Positions 1-8,704 are shown, counted from the first letter of the stretch. The stretch is DNA of 13,305 bases from an uncultured Prevotella sp. (GCA_900546605.1 URDV01000032.1:1-13305); one strand, 5' to 3'. Notes: a model not told the origin generated them from the sequence alone. Numbers and translations: made by a program.

Positions 1-58
1 ATACTTACTTGTTAACCTGTCAACTTGTTAACCCGTTAACCTGAAATTCCGCCAACGG
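1..58 (-). repeat. GTTRACRR 8-bp tandem array plus GTTGGCGGAATT block, left edge
   Basis: Read on the minus strand, this holds four 8-bp units of the form GTTRACRR (plus-strand positions 9-16, 17-24, 25-32, 33-40). The array is closed by GTAAGTAT at 8-1 and preceded by the block GTTGGCGGAATT at 58-47. The same block, array and cap occur on the plus strand at 13253-13305, so the two window ends are inverted copies of one composite repeat. It lies about 65 bp downstream of the sbcC stop and reads in the same direction as sbcC. Its function is unknown. It could be part of the sbcC 3' region or simply a dispersed intergenic repeat. Confidence 0.8.
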
Positions 59-106
59 GTACTAATTTTAAAAACCTACTTACCACAAAGGGTTGAACGT
101 CATCAT

Positions 107-3100
107 CTACTCCACCTCGACAATTGAGCTACTGCTGCCTGGACGACGACGCAGCACAATTTGCGGTGATATTTGAGAACGTATTTGGTCGGTGTGGCTA
201 ATGACACCTACTTTGCGTCCTTGAGCATTTTCAAGGTTCGACAATGCCACCATGACCAAATCGAGTGAGTCGCGATCAAGATTGCCAAAACCTTCGTCAA
301 TGAATAGGGAGCCTATGACCAAATTTTTATTGGAGAGTGAGGCCAAGCCCAAGGCCAGAGCCAAGGATACTACAAATGTTTCGCCACCCGATAGGGATGA
401 CACGTAGCGGTGCTCATCGAACATGTCGTGATCGATAATTTCAAGCGTCAGCGTAGTGGGGATGGGTTGCAACTCATAACGGGGTGAAAGCATACGCAAA
501 TGATGGTTGGCGTGTGCCACCAAATAGTTGAAGGTAAAACTTTGCGCCATGGTACGGAACTTTTTACCATCGGCCGAACCAAAGAGAGTGTTTAAGCGTG
601 TCCACTCTACTTGGTTGGCTTTAGCAGCCGAGAGTTTGTCGTTAAGAGTAGCACTACGCTGTAAGCAGCGCTCATGCACAGCTAAGCGTTCGCTCACCTG
701 CATGAGTTCTTTGTTGCATTGCTCCAGTTGCTCACGTTGCTCGCGAAGTTCGTTGGTGAGCACCACTTGCAAGTTTTGGTAAAAAGCGCGGTCATCGCTT
801 TGCGCCTTCACCATCTGTGCTGAGATGGCTGAAGTAGACTCACCATTGTGAGTTGGTGTCGAAGCGGTAGGTTGTGTCGATTCTTCTTTTTCGCTCAACT
901 TAGCATTGAGAACGGGACGATGAGTGTCGGCCCTTAATGCTTGCAGTTCGGTGCGGGCTTGTTCAAGATAGTTAGAAGCAAGCACACGTTGCTCCTTGAG
1001 TTCATCAATGTGCTGGCGCAGAGCCTTCCAATCGGTGTTGGCCGTAAAGATGCGGTCAAGTTCATTGAATTGTACGGGTGAGTGCGTACCATTGTAGCGA
1101 GCAATGAGCAAGTCGAGTTCCTGTTGCTTTTGCTGCTGTTGCTGCTGGCTATCCAGACGATTCTTCAGCAAATTGTCACGTTTACCCTCAAGTTGTCGCA
1201 GGCGTCCTTGTCCTGCTTCAAAGTCGTTACGCACCTTTTGCTCCGTTTCACGAGCTGCAACAATGGCTTGTTGCAAGGCTTCAGCCTCCTTTTGCGGTGT
1301 GCTATTACCCATTAAACGTCGTAGTTCCTCACGTTTGCTGCTCAAGTCTTCACGTATGGCATCACGGCTTTCTCGGCATTGCACCACATGGCGATTATCT
1401 TCAGTGACATTGGTCTCAGCACCTTTAATTTCCTCGCGCAACAAGGCTGCTGAACGTTCGGCCTCATCAAGTGTGTGGCAAGTTTGATTCCAGTCGGTGT
1501 GTAAGTTAGTTAGGCGCATGCGCAAGCCATCGGCATTGTTCTTCCATGCTGTAAACCAGCCCGAAAGGGTAATCATTTCGTCAAGGTCGGTGTAGAGTTC
1601 GGCACAAGCACGATCAGACAAATTAATGGTTTGCTGCAAATCCTCAGCCGCGGCAGTAGCTATTTGTGCTTCGGTATGCACCTTGTCAAGGTAAGTGCGG
1701 TTGGTAGCCATCAACGTGTCGAGTTGTGAAATTTCCTCGTTCAAGCGGTTGATGTGCTGCTGGTGAAAGTTAAACGTTTCAAGTTCGCGGTCGGCCTCAT
1801 CGGCAGCACGGGTGGTGTTGTCAATGAGCAGCTGAATCATCATGCGACGTGCATCGCGATTTACCGTAGCTGAACAATCGGCAAACGAGTTGTCAAGGTC
1901 GGCATACGTTTTCCACTCTTCAACATCGGCCTCTTGTCGTTTTTTACGATCGGCCAAGGCACGAGCATCCGCCTCAATGCGGGCTGCATTAGCAGCCACC
2001 TCAACACGTAAGTTTTCCATGCGGTTGCGCTTCAACTCTAAGTCTTGACGCAAGGCAGCATGCTCCTTGTCGAGGTTATTGAGTAGTTCACCCAATTCGC
2101 GTTCCGTCTCAGTGTGATAAGGGTGGTGTGTGGCGCCACACACAGGGCATGCCGTACCCTCTTTCAACTGCTTGCGCAACTGCACTATGTTTTGCGACTG
2201 GCTCAGAGTGTAGGCTGTTGACACACGCGCGAAGGCCTCCTCAGACGAGCGCACCTCAATCTCCACCTTTTGCAACAATAGCTGCTTTTGCGCCAATTCG
2301 GTTTCTTCACGCTTTTGTGCCGCTGTTTTTTCGGCTATTTGAGCATAGCCCTCAGATATGTGTTGCCACAAAGCCGCAGCACGTACCAAAGCAGCCAATC
2401 GGTTACGATTGTCGGCAGCGGCCTTTTGTAGTTTAGCCGAATCGTGTCCTTGGTTGGTTTGGCGGTGAATGAGCAATTCACTCCTTAAAGCATTGAGTTT
2501 GGCTTGATTTTTATGTTGTTCTTGCTCAGCACGTTCGCCTTGAGCTTGCAGTTCAGATTGACGTTTGCGCAAGGCCGTTTGCTTGGCATGGCTCTCTTGG
2601 TTGCGGTGGGTTTGCTCGCCCAAGGTGGGCAACTTGTTCATGATAAGGTCAAACTTATCGAACATGTGACGGTGTGCCTCAAGCGACTGCTTGTGTAATT
2701 GCTGCTGCTTAATGCCGTCCTCAACCTTGGCCAGCATCTCCTGCTTTGACTTCAAGGTGCTTTGGCGTTTTTCGGCAGCACGCTCAGCACTTGACAACTG
2801 TTCGTCAAGGCGTTTAAGTTGCTCACTCGACACGTTGATTTCGCCCATCAATGCATGTCCACGATTAATGGCAGGACGACGTTCGTCTAAGCGTTTTTCG
2901 TTGTCAGCCGTACGTTCACGTGCCACATCAAGTTGCTGCCCTAAAGTTTCGAGCGAGTGGCGTGCCTCTTCAAGAGCTGTGGTATTTTCACTCTCATCAT
3001 TTTTGATGCGCTCAACATCAGCGCGTCGCATTTTAATTTCTTGATAAAGGGGTTGCATGCTAAGCACCGAGTCGTAGCGTTCAAGCTTCAACTCATCGCC

Positions 3101-3985
3101 ACGTGCTTCGAGACATGCCTTAGTGGCAGCATTAAAGGCTGTTTCACGATCGGCAACCAACTGTGAGGTGAGGTCAAAACGGTCAATCCAGTCAATTTGC
3201 TGCTCAATGCGTTGCACGGTTTGCTGAGTGTTTTGACGTTTTGACTGCAGCAAGCGTTGTCGCTCTTGTTGCTCAGCCAGCAAATGTTCGTCAAGTTGGT
3301 CTTGCAACATAGTGCTGCGCTGAGTTTCAAGCAGTTCTACCTGTTTGTCAGCCTCTTGAGTCATACGAAATATTTGCTCACTCACTTTGCTATACACCTC
3401 AGTGCCAGTTAGCTTTTCGAGCAAGGCCGCTTTTTCGGCAGGCTTTGCCAACAAAAAATTGGCAAATGAATTTTGAGCCAAAATGACAGTACGTGTAAAC
3501 TGCTCATAGTTAAGTCCTATGGCATGGTCAATGGTTGACTGAATGTCAGCCTTATCAACCTTATGTTGGTCAGGAGACAATTGGGTTAGGACACGTTCGG
3601 GCGAACTGTAGTTACCACCACGTGTTACGCGCACGCTCCATTGTGCCTCATAGCGTTCGCCCGCCTGAGTTTCAAACACTATGGTAGCGCCACCCTGTTT
3701 TTGTCCACGGCGCAAGATGCTGGCAGTATTGCCCGCCTGCACTTGTTGTGCTTTTTCGGTAGCTAACTTGATGTCGTCAGTAGGTATGCGCTCAACGTTG
3801 TCAAAGCGCGGAGCCTTGTTGTAGAGAGCTAAACATATAGCATCAAGAATGGTGCTTTTGCCTGCCCCCATGTCGCCCGTGATGGCAAATAGGCCAGCCG
3901 AGCGCAGTGGCTCTTCAGTAAAGTCGATGGTTTGTTCCCCTTCAATAGAAGTAAGATTGCAAAGGGTTATTTTTTCAATTTTCAT
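107..3985 (-). CDS. sbcC: SbcC, Rad50-like ATPase subunit of the SbcCD nuclease
   Basis: This is the SMC/Rad50-type ATPase that works with SbcD to cut hairpins and DNA ends during replication and repair in the cytoplasm. In the 1292-residue product the Walker A motif is GDMGAGKST (37-45). Long Gln/Glu/Arg-rich coiled-coil arms follow, with a zinc-hook CPVC at 613-616 near the midpoint. The ABC signature SLSGGE is at 1197-1202 and the Walker B aspartate-glutamate pair is D1230-E1231, within a LFIDEGFGNLD context. All key residues are present. It is longer than the E. coli protein (about 1048 residues). The extra length is in the coiled coil and includes a Ser/Thr-rich low-complexity stretch before the C-terminal head. 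A short glutamine run is encoded at 1121-1149. The ATG overlaps the sbcD stop (ATGA), so translation is probably coupled. Family assignment is very secure. Confidence 0.97.
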   Translation of the reverse strand: MKIEKITLCNLTSIEGEQTIDFTEEPLRSAGLFAITGDMGAGKSTILDAICLALYNKAPRFDNVERIPTDDIKLATEKAQQVQAGNTASILRRGQKQGGATIVFETQAGERYEAQWSVRVTRGGNYSSPERVLTQLSPDQHKVDKADIQSTIDHAIGLNYEQFTRTVILAQNSFANFLLAKPAEKAALLEKLTGTEVYSKVSEQIFRMTQEADKQVELLETQRSTMLQDQLDEHLLAEQQERQRLLQSKRQNTQQTVQRIEQQIDWIDRFDLTSQLVADRETAFNAATKACLEARGDELKLERYDSVLSMQPLYQEIKMRRADVERIKNDESENTTALEEARHSLETLGQQLDVARERTADNEKRLDERRPAINRGHALMGEINVSSEQLKRLDEQLSSAERAAEKRQSTLKSKQEMLAKVEDGIKQQQLHKQSLEAHRHMFDKFDLIMNKLPTLGEQTHRNQESHAKQTALRKRQSELQAQGERAEQEQHKNQAKLNALRSELLIHRQTNQGHDSAKLQKAAADNRNRLAALVRAAALWQHISEGYAQIAEKTAAQKREETELAQKQLLLQKVEIEVRSSEEAFARVSTAYTLSQSQNIVQLRKQLKEGTACPVCGATHHPYHTETERELGELLNNLDKEHAALRQDLELKRNRMENLRVEVAANAARIEADARALADRKKRQEADVEEWKTYADLDNSFADCSATVNRDARRMMIQLLIDNTTRAADEADRELETFNFHQQHINRLNEEISQLDTLMATNRTYLDKVHTEAQIATAAAEDLQQTINLSDRACAELYTDLDEMITLSGWFTAWKNNADGLRMRLTNLHTDWNQTCHTLDEAERSAALLREEIKGAETNVTEDNRHVVQCRESRDAIREDLSSKREELRRLMGNSTPQKEAEALQQAIVAARETEQKVRNDFEAGQGRLRQLEGKRDNLLKNRLDSQQQQQQKQQELDLLIARYNGTHSPVQFNELDRIFTANTDWKALRQHIDELKEQRVLASNYLEQARTELQALRADTHRPVLNAKLSEKEESTQPTASTPTHNGESTSAISAQMVKAQSDDRAFYQNLQVVLTNELREQREQLEQCNKELMQVSERLAVHERCLQRSATLNDKLSAAKANQVEWTRLNTLFGSADGKKFRTMAQSFTFNYLVAHANHHLRMLSPRYELQPIPTTLTLEIIDHDMFDEHRYVSSLSGGETFVVSLALALGLASLSNKNLVIGSLFIDEGFGNLDRDSLDLVMVALSNLENAQGRKVGVISHTDQIRSQISPQIVLRRRPGSSSSIVEVE

Positions 3986-5244
3986 TGCTCTTCTGATTCC
4001 TTTTCAGCCATTTGCTGGGCTTGCGTAAAACGTTTAACGAGTTCATCGGGCATAGGGGCATTGTAACGTACCTCAAAATTTCGACGCGCCAACTCTAAGG
4101 GTGTGATGGCCGATAGTGCATCGGCCGTGGGTGTAGCATCATCGGAAGCTTTAGCATCAGACAATTTACCCTCGGGACGCACACGCAGCATACGACAAAA
4201 GTGTACAGCGCGATCTTGCAGTGCCTCCATCACATCGTGCATGAGTGTGGGTTGCGGTTGTGACTCTTCAACATGAATTTCAAGGTAGGGCCAAGTGCGT
4301 CCATCGTCCTTTTTACCACGTTTGGGCAGTTGGGCTATATAGTCGAACACATCGTTGGCACTAACAGCACGTCCCTGTGCGGGAATGGTGACTAAAGTGC
4401 GCAATGGGGTGTACTCAATAAATTGTACATTGACTTCACCTTGTGCATCTACCTCAACCATTTGCACGCCATGGCGATAAGCTATTTCAGAAAACGACAT
4501 GGGCAATGCGCTACCTGCATAAAAAGCGTAGCAACCACCATGTACCTGTTGTGCCTTGTGTATGTGGCCCAATGCTGCATAACTCACATTGTTGCCCATA
4601 ACGTTGGCATCAACACAATCTTGTCCACCCACAACCAATCGTTCAGAATGGTCGTCCTTGCAAATGTCGGCTCCTGTGGCATAAAAGTGGGCTGCCACCA
4701 CTACAGGCATTCCCTTATATTCGCTCTTGCGCAAGTGTTGATGTAGTTGGGTAAAGAAAAAGTGAAGCCCCTGTTCGGGAGTCATACCTGCAGGATAATC
4801 GCCCCCGCGTAAATAAGGCAGTGCCATGCACACGCAAGATGCTTGTCCGTTTTGTCGTTCGGCGAGTGGCAACAAGTAGTAATCAAAGTCGGGTTCTCCC
4901 TTCGATGTATAATGAATGGTGCCTCGCACATATATGTTGTGTGTCTTGAGTAGTGCTGCAGGAGCTTCAAGTCGTCCAGCCGAATCGTGATTACCGGCAG
5001 TAATAACAATTTGCAAACCTGGAACTTCGAGCGTAGCTCGTAGTAAAAAGTCGTAAAGTAGTTCTTCAGCAGCAGCTGAAGGATTGGCCGAATCGAACAC
5101 ATCACCAGCCACAATCATGGCATCGGGTTGTTGCTCCTTGAGTGTTTGGAGCAGCCAACTCAAAAAATGTTGATGTTCATCGAATCGTGTATGGCCATGA
5201 AACGTGTTACCGAGGTGCCAATCGGCAGTATGTAGTATTTTCAT
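3982..5244 (-). CDS. sbcD: SbcD, Mre11-like nuclease subunit of SbcCD
   Basis: This is the metal-dependent phosphoesterase subunit that pairs with SbcC to cleave DNA hairpins and double-strand ends. From the chosen ATG the product has 420 residues. It carries the Mre11-family motifs in order: ADWH (7-10), GDVFD (47-51), GNHD (84-87), AHF (185-187) and GHIH (226-229). These supply the expected metal-binding Asp, Asn and His residues. The reading frame stays open upstream to a TTG at 5280, but that lies inside the 86-bp repeats and upstream of the predicted promoter. The ATG at 5244 starts directly on the conserved MKILHTADWHLG N-terminus, so I prefer it. The 3' end overlaps sbcC by 4 bp (ATGA), making a two-gene operon. 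It is divergent from leuS. Confidence 0.96.
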   Translation of the reverse strand: MKILHTADWHLGNTFHGHTRFDEHQHFLSWLLQTLKEQQPDAMIVAGDVFDSANPSAAAEELLYDFLLRATLEVPGLQIVITAGNHDSAGRLEAPAALLKTHNIYVRGTIHYTSKGEPDFDYYLLPLAERQNGQASCVCMALPYLRGGDYPAGMTPEQGLHFFFTQLHQHLRKSEYKGMPVVVAAHFYATGADICKDDHSERLVVGGQDCVDANVMGNNVSYAALGHIHKAQQVHGGCYAFYAGSALPMSFSEIAYRHGVQMVEVDAQGEVNVQFIEYTPLRTLVTIPAQGRAVSANDVFDYIAQLPKRGKKDDGRTWPYLEIHVEESQPQPTLMHDVMEALQDRAVHFCRMLRVRPEGKLSDAKASDDATPTADALSAITPLELARRNFEVRYNAPMPDELVKRFTQAQQMAEKESEEQ

Positions 5245-5266
5245 TGGGCATTTTTTATTTTCTGTG

Positions 5267-5296
5267 CAAAGGTACTGCAAGGTGAGCGAAATGAAA
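5267..5296 (-). promoter_or_regulatory. Predicted sbcDC promoter, Bacteroidetes type
   Basis: Reading on the minus strand, TACCTTTG at 5274-5267 is a full match to the Bacteroidetes -7 element TAnnTTTG. A near-consensus TTTC at 5296-5293 sits 18 nt upstream as a possible -33 element. The -7 box ends exactly 22 nt before the sbcD ATG, the same distance as at leuS. The upstream half of this promoter lies inside the first 86-bp repeat. The other repeat copies carry TACCTTTT or TATCTTTT at this place, so only the copy next to sbcD keeps the consensus G. The -33 element is weak. Confidence 0.55.
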
Positions 5297-5637
5297 AATG
5301 AAAAGCCTATGGATTTTCATTTTTTCATTACCGAACCGCAGCGTACCTTATTAAAAGATACTGCAAGGTGAGCGAAATGGAAAATGAAAAGCCTATGGAT
5401 TTTCAATTTTTCATTACCGAACCGCAGCGTACCTTATTAAAAGGTACTGCAAGGTGAGCGAAATGAGAAATGAAAAGCCTACGGATTTTCAATTTTTCAT
5501 TGTCGAACCGCAGCGTACCTTATTAAAAGGTACTGCAAGGTGAGCGAAATGGAAAATGAAAAGCCTATGGATTTTCAATTTTTCATTACCGAACTGCAGC
5601 GTACCTTATTAAAAGATACTGCAAGGTGAGCGAAATG
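5271..5637. repeat. 86-bp tandem repeat, four full copies plus a 23-bp partial
   Basis: Full copies run 5271-5356, 5357-5442, 5443-5528 and 5529-5614, followed by a partial copy at 5615-5637. The period is exactly 86 bp and the copies differ at only a few bases. Each unit is an imperfect inverted repeat. An AATGAAAAATGAAAA-type arm pairs with a TTTTCATTTTTTCATT-type arm around GCCTATGGA, and outer GGTAC and GTACC ends flank it. The unit junctions form a second small hairpin, GTACCTT-ATTAA-AAGGTAC, in the copies that begin GGTAC. The array fills most of the sbcD-leuS intergenic region. Each unit also holds a 26-codon open frame on the plus strand, probably not a real gene. The element's identity is unknown; it looks like a dispersed palindromic intergenic element that was amplified locally. 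Confidence 0.93.
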
Positions 5638-5678
5638 TGTGTAGGAGCGAAACTGGCACACAAAAAAATCTTCATTCG

Positions 5679-5710
5679 TTTGGCAGTGCATTTGGTTTGC
5701 ACTAACTTTG
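5679..5710 (+). promoter_or_regulatory. Predicted leuS promoter, Bacteroidetes type
   Basis: TTTG at 5679-5682, a 20-nt spacer, then TAACTTTG at 5703-5710 match the Bacteroidetes sigma-factor consensus (TTTG, 17-23 nt, TAnnTTTG). The -7 box ends 22 nt before the leuS ATG, giving a short leader with no room for a riboswitch or T-box. No Shine-Dalgarno sequence is visible; the leader is AT-rich, which is normal in this phylum. Confidence 0.7.
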
Positions 5711-5732
5711 TTCCCCAAATAATACTATAATA

Positions 5733-8573
5733 ATGGAATACAACTTTATTGATATTGAAAAGAAGTGGCAAAAGACTTGGGCCACTGAGAAAACATACCA
5801 TGTTGAGATGGATGAGAACAAACAAAAGTTCTATGTACTCAACATGTTTCCTTACCCCTCAGGGGCTGGTTTGCACGTAGGCCACCCCTTAGGCTACATA
5901 GCATCAGACATTTATGCACGCTACAAACGCTCATGTGGCTATAACGTGCTGAACCCTATGGGATATGATGCTTATGGCTTGCCTGCTGAACAATATGCTA
6001 TTCAAACAGGTCAACACCCTGCTGTTACTACCGAAACCAACATTAAGCGTTATCGCGAACAGTTGGACAAAATAGGTTTTTCATTTGACTGGGACCGTGA
6101 AGTGCGCACTTGCGACCCCCGCTATTACCATTGGACACAATGGGCCTTTGAACAAATGTTCAACCACTTTTATTGCAAAAAGTGCCAAAAGGCAGAACCT
6201 ATAAGCGAACTCATTCAGCACTTTGAAGCAAAGGGTTCAGAAGGTACTGAAAACTTTGCACAAAGCGAAGAGTTGCACTTTACGGCTGATGAGTGGAAAC
6301 AAATGAGTGATGTGGAGAAGCAACAAGTGCTAATGAACTACCGCATAGCTTATTTGGGCGAAACAATGGTTAACTGGTGTCCTAAATTGGGTACAGTGTT
6401 GGCCAACGATGAGGTAGTAGATGGCGTGAGTGAACGTGGTGGCTACCCTGTGGTACAGAAAAAGATGAAACAGTGGTGCTTGCGTGTGTCAGCTTATGCA
6501 CAACGTTTGCTCGATGGACTTGACACCATTGACTGGACAGACTCACTGAAGGAAACACAACGCAACTGGATAGGTCGCAGCGAAGGTACTGAAATGCAAT
6601 TTTCAGTAAAGGACAGCGATGTTAAGTTTACCATTTTCACCACACGCGCTGATACCATTTTTGGTGTAACCTTTATGGTGCTTGCTCCTGAAAGCGAATT
6701 GGTGCAACAACTCACCACCGAGACTCAAAAGGCTGAAGTAGAGGCTTACCTTGAAGCCACTAAAAAGCGTACTGAACGTGAACGCATTGCCGACCGCCGC
6801 GTAACGGGTGTGTTTACGGGTGCATATGCTATAAATCCTTTCACAGGCGACGAAATTCCAGTGTGGGTGAGCGACTACGTGTTAGCTGGCTATGGCACAG
6901 GTGCCATTATGGCCGTTCCTGCACACGACTCACGCGACTATGCCTTTGCACGCCACTTTACCCTGCCCATCATCCCCCTTATTGAAGGTGCCGATGTGAG
7001 CGAAGAGAGTTTTGACGCCAAAGAGGGCATTGTGATGAACTCACCTGCTGAAGGTAAGCAGGCCTTGAATGGTTTTAGCTTGAATGGACTGAATGTAAAA
7101 CAAGCTATTGCTGCTACTAAGAAGTTTGTTACTGAAAACCACTTAGGACGCGTAAAGGTGAACTTCCGCTTGCGCGATGCCATCTTCTCACGCCAACGTT
7201 ATTGGGGCGAGCCTTTCCCTGTTTACTACAAAGATGGCATGCCACAAATGGTGCCTGCTGAATGCTTGCCACTTGAACTGCCTGAGGTTACCAAGTTCTT
7301 GCCTACCGAAACGGGAGAGCCCCCATTGGGCAATGCCACTCGCTGGGCTTGGGACACAGCTAATAATTGCGTAACAGACAATAGCCGCATTGACAACGTA
7401 ACAGTATTCCCGCTCGAACTCTCAACCATGCCTGGTTTTGCAGGCTCATCGGCCTACTACTTGCGCTACATGGATCCCACCAACGACACAGCACTTGTGG
7501 GCGAGGCTGCTGATAAATATTGGCAAAACGTAGATCTTTACATTGGTGGTTCGGAACACGCTACAGGACACTTGATTTATTCACGTTTCTGGAATAAGTT
7601 CCTCTTCGACTTAGGTGTATCATGCAAGGATGAACCCTTCCAAAAGTTGGTCAACCAGGGCATGATTCAAGGCCGTTCAAACTTTGTATATCGCATTAAG
7701 GACACAAACACGTTTGTTAGTCTCGGACTGAAGGACAAGTATGACACAACGCCTATTCACGTGGATGTAAACATTGTGCAAAACGATGTGCTCGACATTG
7801 AGGCCTTTAAACAATGGCGCCCAGAATATAACACCGCTGAATTTGTGTTAGAAGATGGCAAGTATGTGTGCGGTTGGGCTATTGAAAAGATGTCGAAGTC
7901 AATGTACAACGTTGTCAACCCCGACATGATTGTTGAAAAGTATGGTGCCGACACCTTGCGTTTGTACGAAATGTTCTTAGGGCCTATTAACCAAAGTAAG
8001 CCTTGGGACTCAAACGGCATTGATGGTTGCTTCCGCTTTTTACGCAAAATGTGGAACCTCTTCTACCCCCAAAATGGTGATTGGGCCGTTACTGACTGCG
8101 AGCCGAGCAAAGAGAACCTCAAAACGCTACACAAACTGATTAAAAAGGTAAGCGAGGACATTGAGGATTTTTCATACAACACGTCCATACCAGCCTTTAT
8201 GATTGCTGTGAGCGAATTTGCTCAGCAAAAGTGCACCAGCCGTGCAGTGCTTGAGCAGTTGGTTGTGTTGTTAGCTCCGTTTGCTCCTCACATTGCTGAG
8301 GAATTGTGGCACACCTTAGGCCACGACACCACAGTGTGTGATGCTGCTTGGCCAAAGTTTGACGAACAGTATTTGAAAGAGGACAAGCAAACACTCTCCA
8401 TTTCATTCAACGGCAAAACACGCTTTACACTTGACTTTGCTGCCGATGCCACTAAGGAGGCTATTCAAGAGGCTGCCCTCAGTTCAGAGCAAGCCCAAAA
8501 GCACCTTGAAGGCAAACAGGTGGTAAAGGTGATTGTTGTGCCTGGCCGCATTGTAAACATTGTTGTAAAATAA
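5733..8573 (+). CDS. leuS: Leucyl-tRNA synthetase
   Basis: This enzyme charges tRNA-Leu with leucine using ATP in the cytoplasm and edits mischarged products. The 946-residue product is a complete class I synthetase. It has the HIGH-type motif HVGH at 48-51 inside a PYPSGAGLHVGHPLGY context. The CP1 editing site GTGAIMAVPAHD is at 388-399, and the KMSKS loop is at 719-723. The C-terminal anticodon-binding and tail domains end in VVPGRIVNIVVK. It is longer than E. coli LeuRS (860 residues). The extra length comes from an insertion around residues 145-210 and another before KMSKS, both of which I recognise as typical of Bacteroidetes LeuRS. The ATG lies 22 nt after a strong promoter. It is divergent from sbcDC and followed by a hairpin. 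Confidence 0.98.
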   Translation: MEYNFIDIEKKWQKTWATEKTYHVEMDENKQKFYVLNMFPYPSGAGLHVGHPLGYIASDIYARYKRSCGYNVLNPMGYDAYGLPAEQYAIQTGQHPAVTTETNIKRYREQLDKIGFSFDWDREVRTCDPRYYHWTQWAFEQMFNHFYCKKCQKAEPISELIQHFEAKGSEGTENFAQSEELHFTADEWKQMSDVEKQQVLMNYRIAYLGETMVNWCPKLGTVLANDEVVDGVSERGGYPVVQKKMKQWCLRVSAYAQRLLDGLDTIDWTDSLKETQRNWIGRSEGTEMQFSVKDSDVKFTIFTTRADTIFGVTFMVLAPESELVQQLTTETQKAEVEAYLEATKKRTERERIADRRVTGVFTGAYAINPFTGDEIPVWVSDYVLAGYGTGAIMAVPAHDSRDYAFARHFTLPIIPLIEGADVSEESFDAKEGIVMNSPAEGKQALNGFSLNGLNVKQAIAATKKFVTENHLGRVKVNFRLRDAIFSRQRYWGEPFPVYYKDGMPQMVPAECLPLELPEVTKFLPTETGEPPLGNATRWAWDTANNCVTDNSRIDNVTVFPLELSTMPGFAGSSAYYLRYMDPTNDTALVGEAADKYWQNVDLYIGGSEHATGHLIYSRFWNKFLFDLGVSCKDEPFQKLVNQGMIQGRSNFVYRIKDTNTFVSLGLKDKYDTTPIHVDVNIVQNDVLDIEAFKQWRPEYNTAEFVLEDGKYVCGWAIEKMSKSMYNVVNPDMIVEKYGADTLRLYEMFLGPINQSKPWDSNGIDGCFRFLRKMWNLFYPQNGDWAVTDCEPSKENLKTLHKLIKKVSEDIEDFSYNTSIPAFMIAVSEFAQQKCTSRAVLEQLVVLLAPFAPHIAEELWHTLGHDTTVCDAAWPKFDEQYLKEDKQTLSISFNGKTRFTLDFAADATKEAIQEAALSSEQAQKHLEGKQVVKVIVVPGRIVNIVVK

Positions 8574-8585
8574 CAAATGAGTGTG

Positions 8586-8624
8586 TTTGAGGTTACGAGG
8601 TAATATGAACCTTGTAACCTCAAA
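8586..8624. terminator. Hairpin after leuS, possible terminator
   Basis: A 16-bp stem (TTTGAGGTTACGAGGT with ACCTTGTAACCTCAAA, one G-T pair) encloses the 7-nt loop AATATGA. It starts 12 nt after the leuS stop. No T-tract follows, so this is not a classical intrinsic terminator. It may still stop transcription or protect the leuS mRNA 3' end. Confidence 0.5.
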
Positions 8625-8704
8625 GCGCTCAACTCACCTTTGGGCAGTTCAGCACATGCAAGTTGCATTGTTCTGCACCTACCCAAATATAAACCTCTAC
8701 TCAA

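Noticed and set aside
1082..1487. Open frames on the strand opposite sbcC
   Set aside because: They are rich in Ser/Leu/Arg/Cys, as expected for the antisense of coiled-coil coding sequence. They have no recognisable domain and are shadows of sbcC.
5245..5280. Longer sbcD starting at TTG 5280
   Set aside because: The extra 12 residues lie in the repeat and the promoter region. The ATG at 5244 matches the conserved family N-terminus.
5271..5732. T-box or riboswitch upstream of leuS
   Set aside because: The predicted leader is only about 15-20 nt long, and no T-box or specifier-like structure is visible in the repeats.
5586..5825. Minus-strand frame overlapping the repeats and the leuS start
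   Set aside because: It runs antisense through the leuS promoter and first codons and has no family features.
8612..8642. Possible yitT promoter (TTG, 20 nt, CACCTTTG)
   Set aside because: The first base of the -7 box is C instead of T and the -33 part overlaps the leuS hairpin. This is too weak to list as a feature.
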